From Physella acuta (Eukaryota > Mollusca > Gastropoda > Physidae), in the NCBI RefSeq assembly GCF_028476545.1, contig NW_026733088.1, positions 191,001-255,000 of the forward strand: a stretch of DNA of 64,000 nucleotides, written 5' to 3'. Both the position numbers and the translations under genes were made by a program. The notes under the pieces were generated by a model. The model was not told the DNA's origin. It was given only the letters and a program-made list of their open reading frames with translations, and searched no databases. Of the stretch, positions 27,901 to 39,900 are shown one piece after another (the first letter of the stretch is position 1; every line of letters begins with the position of its first letter).

Positions 27901-30900
27901 CATTTTTAAAGTGCTTAAATTAGATCAACCACTTGCAGATACAACACAAAATTCATATTTGGTAAGGAAATAGCTATGGTGCCATAGGCGCCTTTAATAT
28001 TCTCAGAAATCAAACTGAAATGGTTGAAATCTGACCCGTTCAACTATTTGAAGGGATGTGACTGCATCAAGAACTTTTCCCTGTTCTGTAGCTACTTGCA
28101 ACAAAGAAAACATTTGGAAGGAATAGTCACACCAGTACCACCACCAGTGGGCAGCACTGGCACTCTGATAGTTTGCTAAATATCTGGCACTCTGATAGTT
28201 TGCTAAATGTCTGGCACTCTGATAGTTTGCTAAATGTCTGGCACTCTGATAGTTTGCTAAATGTCTGGCACTCTGATAGTTTGCTAAATGTCTGGCACTC
28301 TGATAGTTTGCTAAATGTCTGGCACTCTGATAGTTTGCTAAATGTCTGGCACTCTGATAGTTTGCTGTCTGGCACTCTGATAGTTTGCTGTCTGGCACTC
28401 TGATAGTTTGCTAAATGTCTGGCACTCTGATAGTTTGCTAAATGTCTGGCACTCTGATAGTTTGCTAAATGTCTGGCACTCTGATAGTTTGCTGTCTGGC
28501 ACTCTGATAGTTTGCTAAATGTCTGGCACTCTGATAGTTTGCTAAATGTCTGGCACTCTGATAGTTTGCTGTCTGGCACTCTGATAGTTTGCTGTCTGGC
28601 ACTCTGATAGTTTGCTAAATGTCTGGCACTCTGATAGTTTGCTGTCTGGCACTCTGATAGTTTGCTGTCTGGCACTCTGATAGTTTGCTAAATGTCTGGC
28701 ACTCTGATAGTTTGCTAAATGTCTGGCACTCTGATAGTTTGCTGTCTGGCACTCTGATAGTTTGCTGTCTGGCACTCTGATAGTTTGCTGTCTGGCACTC
28801 TGATAGTTTGCTAAATGTCTGGCACTCTGATAGTTTGCTAAATGTCTGGCACTCTGATAGTTTGCTAAATGTCAAGTTATTCAATCCTGTATGCAAATTA
28901 GTCATGGGTAGTGGAATTAGTCATGGGTAGTGGAATTAGTCATGATTAGTGGAATTAGTCATGGGTAGTGGAATTAGTCATGGGTAGTGGAATTAGTCAT
29001 GGGTAGTGGAATTAGTCATGGGTAGTGGAATTAGTGTGGTCACTTTAAACTATTGAGATGGCTGTAGCCTTGAGACCATTACCTTGAGAGAGTGGTTAGC
29101 TTCTATACATACTTGTAGCCCTGATTACCTTGAGAGAGTGGTTAGCTTCTATACATACTTGTAGCCCTGATTACCTTGAGAGAGTGGTTAGCTTCTATAC
29201 ATACTTGTAGCCCTGATTACCTTGAGAGAGTGGTTAGCTTCTATACATACTTGTAGCCCTGATTACCTTGAGAGAGTGGTTAGCTTCTATACATACTTGT
29301 AGCCCTGATTACCTTGAGAGAGTGGTTAGCTTCTAGACATACTTGTAGCCCTGATTACCTTGAGAGAGTGGTTAGCTTCTATACATACTTGTAGCCCTGA
29401 TTACCTTGAGAGAGTGGTTAGCTTCTAGACATACTTGTAGCCCTGATTACCTTGAGAGAGTGGTTAGTTTCTATACATACTTGTAGCCCTGATTACCTTG
29501 AGAGAGTGGTTAGCTTCTATACATACTTGTAGCCCTGATTACCTTGAGAGAGTGGTTAGCTTCTATACATACTTGTAGCCCTGATTACCTTGAGAGAGTG
29601 GTTAGCTTCTAGACATACTTGTAGCCCTGATTACCTTGAGAGAGTGGTTAGCTTCTATACATACTTGTAGCCCTGATTACCTTGAGAGAGTGGTTAGCTT
29701 CTATACATACTTGTAGCCCTGATTACCTTGAGAGAGTGGTTAGCTTCTAGACATACTTGTAGCCCTGATTACCTTGAGAGAGTGGTTAGCTTCTATACAT
29801 ACTTGTAGCCCTGATTACCTTGAGAGAGTGGTTAGCTTCTATACATACTTGTAGCCCTGATTACCTTGAGAGAGTGGTTAGCTTCTATACATACTTGTAG
29901 CCCTGATTACCTTGAGAGAGTGGTTAGCTTCTATACATACTTGTAGCCCTGATTACCTTGAGAGAGTGGTTAGCTTCTATACATACTTGTAGCCCTGATT
30001 ACCTTGAGAGAGTGGTTAGCTTCTATACATACTTGTAGCCCTGATTACCTTGAGAGAGTGGTTAGCTTCTATACATACTTGTAGCCCTGATTACCTTGAG
30101 AGAGTGGTTAGCTTCTAGACATACTTGTAGCCCTGATTACCTTGAGAGAGTGGTTAGCTTCTATACATACTTGTAGCCCTGATTACCTTGAGAGAGTGGT
30201 TAGCTTCTATACATACTTGTAGCCCTGATTACCTTGAGAGAGTGGTTAGCTTCTATACATACTTGTAGCCCTGATTACCTTGAGAGAGTGGTTAGCTTCT
30301 ATACATACTTGTAGCCCTGATTACCTTGAGAGAGTGGTTAGCTTCTATACATACTTGTAGCCCTGATTACCTTGAGAGAGTGGTTAGCTTCTAGACATAC
30401 TTGTAGCCCTGATTACCTTGAGAGAGTGGTTAGCTTCTAGACATACTTGTAGCCCTGATTACCTTGAGAGAGTGGTTAGCTTCTATACATACTTGTAGCC
30501 CTGATTACCTTGAGAGAGTGGTTAGCTTCTATACATACTTGTAGCCCTGATTACCTTGAGAGAGTGGTTAGCTTCTATACATACTTGTAGCCCTGATTAC
30601 CTTGAGAGAGTGGTTAGCTTCTATACATACTTGTAGCCCTGATTACCTTGAGAGAGTGGTTAGCTTCTATACATACTTGTAGCCCTGATTACCTTGAGAG
30701 AGTGGTTAGCTTCTATACATACTTGTAGCCCTGATTACCTTGAGAGAGTGGTTAGCTTCTAGACATACTTGTAGCCCTGATTACCTTGAGAGAGTGGTTA
30801 GCTTCTATACATACTTGTAGCCCTGATTACCTTGAGAGAGTGGTTAGCTTCTATACATACTTGTAGCCCTGATTACCTTGAGAGAGTGGTTAGCTTCTAT

Positions 30901-33900
30901 ACATACTTGTAGCCCTGATTACCTTGAGAGAGTGGTTAGTTTCTATACATACTTGTAGCCCTGATTACCTTGATAGAGTGGTTAGCTTCTATACATACTT
31001 GTAGCCCTGATTACCTTGAGAGAGTGGTTAGCTTCTATACATACTTGTAGCCCTGATTACCTTGAGAGAGTGGTTAGCTTCTATACATACTTGTAGCCCT
31101 GATTACCTTGAGAGAGTGGTTAGCTTCTATACATACTTGTAGCCCTGATTACCTTGAGAGAGTGGTTAGCTTCTATACATACTTGTAGCCCTGATTACCT
31201 TGAGAGAGTGGTTAGCTTCTATACATACTTGTAGCCCTGATTACCTTGAGAGAGTGGTTAGCTTCTATACATACTTGTAGCCCTGATTACCTTGAGAGAG
31301 TGGTTAGCTTCTATACATACTTGTAGCCCTGATTACCTTGAGAGAGTGGTTAGCTTCTAGACATACTTGTAGCCCTGATTACCTTGAGAGAGTGGTTAGC
31401 TTCTAGACATACTTGTAGCCCTGATTACCTTGAGAGAGTGGTTAGCTTCTAGACATACTTGTAGCCCTGATTACCTTGAGAGAGTGGTTAGCTTCTAGAC
31501 ATACTTGTAGCCCTGATTACCTTGAGAGAGTGGTTAGCTTCTATACATACTTGTAGCCCTGATTACCTTGAGAGAGTGGTTAGCTTCTATACATACTTGT
31601 AGCCCTGATTACCTTGAGAGAGTGGTTAGCTTCTATACATACTTGTAGCCCTGATTACCTTGAGAGAGTGGTTAGCTTCTATACATACTTGTAGCCCTGA
31701 TTACCTTGAGAGAGTGGTTAGCTTCTATACATACTTGTAGCCCTGATTACCTTGAGAGAGTGGTTAGCTTCTATACATACTTGTAGCCCTGATTACCTTG
31801 AGAGAGTGGTTAGCTTCTATACATACTTGTAGCCCTGATTACCTTGAGAGAGTGTGGCTGACAACAAAACTGTTTGTGGGGGATCTGTACATTGGGCTCG
31901 CAGAGCATTTAAAATTTGGGCCATGTCTTTCTCATAACCCAGTTCTAGCATCCTGGAACAAGAGGAACCAGTATCAGATTTTCATGACATCAAGTGCGTT
32001 ACAGATGACATCAAATGTGTTACAGATGACATCAAGTGTGTTACATATGACATCAAGTGTGTTACATATGACATCAAGTGCATAACAGATGACATCAGGT
32101 GTGTTACAGATGACATTAATTTGTTTCAGATGACATCATAGTGTAACAGATGACAACAAGTGTGCAACAGATGACATCAAGTACATTACAGATGACATCA
32201 AGTACATTACAGATGACATCAAGTACATTACAGATGACATCAAATGATACAGATGACATCAAGTACATTACAGATGACATCAAATGTTACAGATGACATC
32301 AAGTGTGTTACAGATGACATCAAGTGCATTACAGATGACATCAGGTGTGTTACATATGACATCAAGTGCATTACAGATGACATCAGGTGTGTTACATATG
32401 ACATCCAGTGTGTTACAGATGTCATCATAGTGTTACAGATGACAGGTGTGTTACAGATAACATCATAGTGTTACAGATGACATCACATAATAGACATGAC
32501 ATTCAGTGTCAAGTGTCAGGCAGGAGAGATGTATGTCAGAAAGTTGAACTGACCTGTCAGCCTCATCAATAACCAACCATTGTATCCTAGCCAGCCGTAG
32601 GACTTGTGTTGTCTTGATGTGATCTATCAACCTGCCTGGAGTTGCAACTAGAATGTTTACACCTTTACGCAACCTAAAATAGAATGTGTATGCAAACTAA
32701 AATAAAATGTGTACGCAACTTAAAATAGAATGTGGATGCAATCTAAAATATAATACCTACACAACCCTTAAACCCGCAACGTAGCATATGCAACTATTTA
32801 CTTGTTTTATTTTCTACTTTTCAGTAATTTACAATTAGTGAATTCGACACTACCAACGCTGCTACTGAAAATACTTTGCTTTAAAACACTATCAGTAGCG
32901 ATTATCCTCCCCCCCCCCCCTCGAACAGTGAAAGCAGCTGTCAAATTGTCAGTATTTACCTAGATTTTTCAGCTTTACGTTTTTCTCCGCCCATTAAACA
33001 TCCAGGAACAATCCAAATAAATGTCTAGAAAAATAAATATGTAAATTGATTAATACAAAGTGTAGCATGTTCATGAAATTTGAAGTACTATTAAAAAACT
33101 AGACTTTTGCTTACCTTTAAAAGCTTGAGAAAAGTTTCGTAACTTTGTAAAGCTAGCTGTTGAGGCAGGAATCCACATGGAGAAAAAATGATAGAAATTT
33201 GTTATGAAAATATGTTAAATCTTTTATTAAATACTAGCTGTACCCGTTACACTGTGAATTTTAGCTCTCTTCTCTTTACATATATATAATGCTATTCTTC
33301 TTGTTAACTGATTTATTTTTATTATGTTTTTATTATGTATTGATCTATAGATTTAAATAAAACTGTTCCAGTTCTTCATAGGTACCCTTGATTTATAGAC
33401 CTATATTTAAAATTTTATACTTGTTTGAGAAATATATTTCATAATATTTTATAAAAGTTATTGGTCAAAACCCCCCAGGGAAAGCGAAAGAGAGGGCGCC
33501 CAAGACAGACCTGGAGGCGGAGTCTTCTTGAAGAACTGAAGCCAACAGGGATGTCTTGGGAGATGTCAAAACTAATAGCAGAGGATAGGAAGAAATGGAA
33601 GGAAATGGTGGAGGCCCTATGCTCCATAAGGAGCAAAGAGGACTAAGTAAGTCAAGTCATTGGTCAAAACACAATGTACTTTACTACATGTTGAACGATA
33701 TCAGTGACAAAGCAAAGAAATAACCAAATAGCTAAAAATTAAACACATTTAAAATAACATAGGCTACCAATACCTATTAAAAAATTATTAGTCAACACTA
33801 CACCATATTTAATTCACACACTGATTAAGAGACTGAAATGATTCTGTTAAAAACCCGGCTGTTCAATGATATTTATGTTTTTTTAAGGTAATTTCTATTA

Positions 33901-36900
33901 GTTTTGGCCAAGAAAATTGTATCAATAGATTTATAGATCTAAAACAAACTTAAATGAAATGTTTAATTTCTTCAAAGTCTAAAATTGAAAGATGACACCA
34001 TTAGTGATGTGTACTTTCCATAGTTTAATCATGTGGCATGTGACGTCATTGTTTAAGCGTTCTTGCCACAACCATAAACACTCTTCCTGTTGCATAATTA
34101 AAAATGTGTTTCCACATTCCAATATGCCTTTATTTAAATTTTCCTTCTTTAAATATAATTTAGTTTATACATTTAAAACACCGAACATATTATTTTCAAC
34201 AAAAGTCTGTATCAAGTTCTCCATATATCACTGAAGGTACTGATCTCATAGCCTTTGTAAATATTTTGCGGACACAGAGACAGAAGTGCGCACATGAGCT
34301 TTTATATATTAGGATAGAACTGTAGAAACACCAAAGCATTTTTCTAAGATGACTAAAGCTTACCTCTCTAAGATGACTAAAGCTTACCTTTCTAAGATGA
34401 CTAAAGCTTACCTCTCTAAGATGACTAAAGCTTACCTCTCTAAGATGACTAAAGCTTACCTCTCTAAGATGACTAAAGCTTACCTCTGTAAGATGACTAA
34501 AGCTTACCTCTCTAAGATGACTAAAGCTCACCTCTCTAAGATGACTAAAGCTTACCTCTCTAAGATGACTAAAGCTTACCTCTCTAAGATGACTAAAGCT
34601 TACCTCTCTAAGATGACTAAAGCTTACCTCTCTAAGATGACTAAAGCTTACCTCTCTAAGATGACTAAAGCTTACCTCTCTAAGATGACTAAAGCTTACC
34701 TCTCTAAGATGACTAAAGCTCACCTCTCTAAGATGACTAAAGCTTACCTCTCTAAGATGACTAAAGCTCACCTCTCTAAGATGACTAAAGCTTACCTCTC
34801 TAAGATGACTAAAGCTCACCTCTCTAAGATGACTAAAGCTTACCTCTCTAAGATGACTAAAGCTTACCTCTCTAAGATGACTAAAGCTTACCTCTCTAAG
34901 ATGACTAAAGCTTACCTCTCTAAGATGACTAAAGCTTACCTCTCTGGTGGGCACTATGACCAAGGCATAGGGTCCATCATCTCTTTGAATTCTCAGCTTT
35001 CTAGCTTGCAGTGACTGTACTATTGGAATTGCATAGGCCAATGTTTTACCTGAAATATATAGGTTACAGTATTTTACCTGAAAGATATAGGTTACAATGT
35101 TTTACTTAAAAGAGATTGTGTTAAAAGTTGGTTTACCCGAGCCAGTTTGAGATCTAATTAAAGCATCTTTTTTGTTTAGGAGAGCAGGTATAGCTTTTTT
35201 CTGGACCTCTGTCAGGTAAGTGAAGCCTTGCTTCTGCTCTAGGTTGCTTACCTGTTTTTACAAAGAATTTATCTGTAAATGTGCATTGGTCATCTGTATA
35301 TGTGCATTGGTCATCTGTATGTGTGCATTGGTCATCTGTATGTGTGCATTGGTCATCTGTATGTGTGCATTGGTCATCTGTATATGTGTATTGGTCATCT
35401 GTATATGTGCATTGGTCATCTGTATATGTGCATTGGTCATCTGTATATGTGCATTGGTCATCTGTATGTGTGCATTGGTCATCTGTATATGTGCATTGGT
35501 CATCTGTATATGTGCATTGGTCATCTGTATGTGTGCATTGGTCATCTGTATGTGTGCATTGGTCATCTGTATATGTGCATTGGTCATCTGTATGTGTGCA
35601 TTGGTCATCTGTATATGTGCATTGGTCATCTGTATGTGTGCATTGGTCATCTGTATATGTGCATTGGTCATCTGTATATGTGCATTGGTCATCTGTATAT
35701 GTGCATTGGTCATCTGTATGTGTGCATTGGTCATCTGTATATGTGCATTGGTCATCTATATATGTGCATTGGTCATCTGTATGTGTGCATTGGTCATCTG
35801 TATATGTGCATTGGTCATCTGTATATGTGCATTGGTCATCTGTATGTGCATTGGTCATCTGTATGTGTGCATTGGTCATCTGTATATGTGCATTGGTCAT
35901 CTGTATATGTGCATTGGTCATCTGTATGTGTGCATTGGTCATCTGTATATGTGTATTGGTCATCTGTATGTGTGCATTGGTCATCTGTATATGTGCATTG
36001 GTCATCTGTATGTGTGCATTGGTCATCTGTATATGTGCATTGGTCATCTGTATGTGTGCATTGGTCATCTGTATATGTGCATAGGTCATCTGTATGTGTG
36101 CATTGGTCATCTGTATATGTGCATTGGTCATCTGTATGTGTGCATTAGTCATCTGTATATGTGCATTGGTCATCTGTATATGTGCATTGGTCATCTGTAT
36201 GTGCATTGGTCATCTGTATGTGTGCATTGGTCATCTGTATATGTGCATTGGTCATCTGTATATGTGCATTGGTCATCTGTATGTGTGCATTGGTCATCTG
36301 TATATGTGCATTTGTCATCTGTATATGTGCATTGGTCATCTGTATATGTGCATTGGTCATCTGTATATGTGCATTGGTCATCTGTATGTGTGCATTGGTC
36401 ATCTGTATATGTGCATTGGTCATCAGTAAGTGTATAAGAGTAGGCTAAATGATACACAATATATTTTTCCTGATTGATATGAGAATTCCTAGCTAAGATG
36501 ATAGTGTGTTCCTAGCTAAGATGATAGAGTGTTCCTAGCTAAGATGATAGTGTTCCTAGCTAAGATGATAGTGTGTTCCTAGCTAAGATGATAGAGTGTT
36601 CCTAGCTAAGATGATAGTGTTCCTAGCTAAGATGATAGAGTGTTCCTAGCTAAGATGATAGTGTTCCTAGCTAAGATGATAGAGTGTTCCTAGCTAAGAT
36701 GATAGAGTGTTCCTAGCTAAGATGATAGAGTGTTCCTAGCTAAGATGATAGTGTGTTCCTAGCTAAAATGATAGTGTTCCTAGCTAAGATGATAGTGTTC
36801 CTAGCTAAGATGATAGTGTTCCTAGCTAAGATGATAGTGTTCCTAGCTAAGATGATAGTGTGTTCCTAGCTAAGATTAAGATGATAGTGTGTTCCTAGCT

Positions 36901-39900
36901 AAGATGATAGTGTTCCTAGCTAAGATGAGTGTTCCTAGCTAAGATGATAGTGTTCCTAGCTAAGATGATAGTGTTCCTAGCTAAGATGATAGTGTTCCTA
37001 GCTAAGATGATAGTGTGTTCCTAGCTAAGATGATAGTGTGTTCCTAGCTAAGATGATAGTGTGTTCCTAGCTAAGATGATAGAGTGTTCCTAGCTAAGAT
37101 GATAGTGTGTTCCTAGCTAAGATGATAGTGTGTTCCTAGCTAAGATGATAGTGTTCCTAGCTAAGATGATAGTGTGTTCCTAGCTAAGATGATAGTGTTC
37201 CTAGCTAAGATGAGTGTTCCTAGCTAAGATGATAGTGTGCTCCTAGCTAAGATGATAGTGTGTTCCTAGCTAAGATGATAGTGTGTTCCTAGCTAAGATG
37301 ATAGTGTGTTCCTAGCTAAGATGATAGTGTTCCTAGCTAAGATGATAGTGTTCCTAGCTAAGATGATAGAGTGCTCCTAGCTAAGATGATAGTGTGTTCC
37401 TAGCTAAGATGATAGTGTTCCTAGCTAAGATGATAGTGTTCCTAGCTAAGATGATAGTGTTCCTAGCTAAGTTGATAGTGTTCCTAGCTAAGATGATAGA
37501 GTGTTCCTAGCTAAGATGATAGTGTGTTCCTAGCTAAGATGATAGAGTGTTTCTAGCTAAGATGATAGTGTGTTCCTAGCTAAGATGATAGAGTGTTCCT
37601 AGCTAAGATGATAGTGTTCCTAGCTAAGATGATAGTGTGTTCCTAGCTAAGATGATAGTGTGTTCCTAGCTAAGATGATAGTGTTCCTAGCTAAGATGAT
37701 AGTGTGTTCCTAGCTAAGATGATAGTGTTCCTAGCTAAGATGATAGTGTTCCTAGCTAAGATGAGAGTGTGTTCCTAGCTAAGATGATAGTGTGTTCCTA
37801 GCTAAGATGATAGTGTGTTCCTAGCTAAGATGATAGAGTGTTCCTAGCTAAGATGATAGTGTTCCTAGCTAAGATGATAGTGTGTTCCTAGCTAAGATGA
37901 TAGTGTTCCTAGCTAAGATGATAGTGTGTTCCTAGCTAAGATGATAGTGTGTTCCTAGCTAAGATGATAGTGTGTTCCTCGCTAAGATGATAGTGTGTTC
38001 CTAGCTAAGATGATAGAGTGTTCCTAGCTAAGATGATAGTGTGTTCCTAGCTAAGATGATAGTGTGTTCCTAGCTAAGATGATAGTGTGTTCCTAGCTAA
38101 GATGATAGTGTGTTCCTAGCTAAGATGATAGTGTGTTCCTAGCTAAGATGATAGTGTGTTCCTAGCTAAGATGATAGTGTGTTCCTAGCTAAGATGATAG
38201 TGTGTTCCTAGCTAAGATGAGTGTTCCTAGCTAAGATGATAGTGTTCCTAGCTAAGATGATAGTGTGTTCCTAGCTAAGATGATAGTGTTCCTAGCTAAG
38301 ATGATAGTGTTCCTAGCTAAGATGATAGTGTTCCTAGCTAAGATGATAGTGTGTTCCTAGCTAAGATGATAGAGTATTCCTAGCTAAGATGATAGAGTGT
38401 TCCTAGCTAAGATGATAGTGTGTTCCTAGCTAAGATGATAGTGTGTTCCTAGCTAAGATGATAGTGTTCCTAGCTAAGATGATAGTGTGTTCCTAGCTAA
38501 GATGATAGTGTTCCTAGCTAAGATGATAGTGTTCCTAGCTAAGATGATAGTGTGTTCCTAGCTAAGATGATAGTGTGTTCCTAGCTAAGATGATAGTGTG
38601 TTCCTAGCTAAGATGATAGTGTGTTCCTAGCTAAGATGATAGTGTGTTCCTCGCTAAGATGATAGTGTGTTCCTAGCTAAGATGATAGAGTGTTCCTAGC
38701 TAAGATGATAGTGTGTTCCTAGCTAAGATGATAGTGTGTTCCTAGCTAAGATGATAGAGTGTTCCTAGCTAAGATGATAGTGTGTTCCTAGCTAAGATGA
38801 TAGTGTGTTCCTAGCTAAGATGATAGTGTGTTCCTAGCTAAGATGATAGTGTGTTCCTAGCTAAGATGATAGTGTGTTCCTAGCTAAGATGAGTGTTCCT
38901 AGCTAAGATGATAGTGTTCCTAGCTAAGATGATAGTGTGTTCCTAGCTAAGATGATAGTGTTCCTAGCTAAGATGATAGTGTTCCTAGCTAAGATGATAG
39001 TGTTCCTAGCTAAGATGATAGTGTTCCTAGCTAAGATGATAGTGTGTTCCTAGCTAAGAGGATAGTGTGCTCCTAGCTAAGATGATAGTGTTCCTAGCTA
39101 AGATGATAGTGTGTTCCTAGCTAAGATGATAGTGTTCCTAGCTAAGATGATAGTGTTCCTAGCTAAGGTGATAGTGTTCCTAGTTAAGATGATAGTGTTC
39201 CTAGCTAAGATGATAGTGTGTTCCTAGCTAAGATGATAGTGTGTTCCTAGCTAAGATGATAGTGTGTTCCTAGCTAAGATGATAGTGTGTTCCTAGCTAA
39301 GATGATAGTGTTCCTAGCTAAGATGATAGTGTGTTCCTAGCTAAGATGATAGTGTGTTCCTATCTAAGATGATAGTGTTCCTAGCAAAGATGATAGTTTT
39401 CCTAGGTAAGATGATAGTGTTCCTAGTTAAGATGATAGTGTGTTCCTAGCTAAGAGGATAGTGTTCCTAGCTAAGATGATAGTGTGTTCCTAGTTAAGAT
39501 GATAGTGTTCCTAGCTAAGATGATAGTATTCCTAGCTAAGATGACAGTGTGTTCCTAGCTAAGATGATAGTGTTCCTAGCTAAGATGATAGTGTTCCTAG
39601 CTAAGATGATAGTGTTCCTAGCTAAGATGATAGTGTTCCTAGCTAAGATGATAGAGTGTTCCTAGCTAAGATGATAGTGTGTTCCTAGCTAAGATGATAG
39701 TGTTCCTAGCTAAGATGATAGTGTTCCTAGCTAAGATGATAGAGTGTTCCTAGCTAAGATGATAGTGTTCCTAGCTAAGATGATAGAGTGTTCCTAGCTA
39801 AGATGATAGTGTTCCTAGCTAAGATGATAGCGTTCCTAGCTAAGATGATAGTGTTCCTAGCTAAGATGATAGTGTTCCTAGCTAAGATGATAGTGTTCCT

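Noticed and set aside
28159-28873. CRISPR-like regular repeat
   Set aside because: Units are contiguous without unique spacers, in a eukaryotic intron; the same holds for all the arrays here.
35220-36457. Several open frames of 90-405 codons on both strands
   Set aside because: By-products of a 21 bp intron repeat; one minus frame overlaps exon c in the wrong phase.
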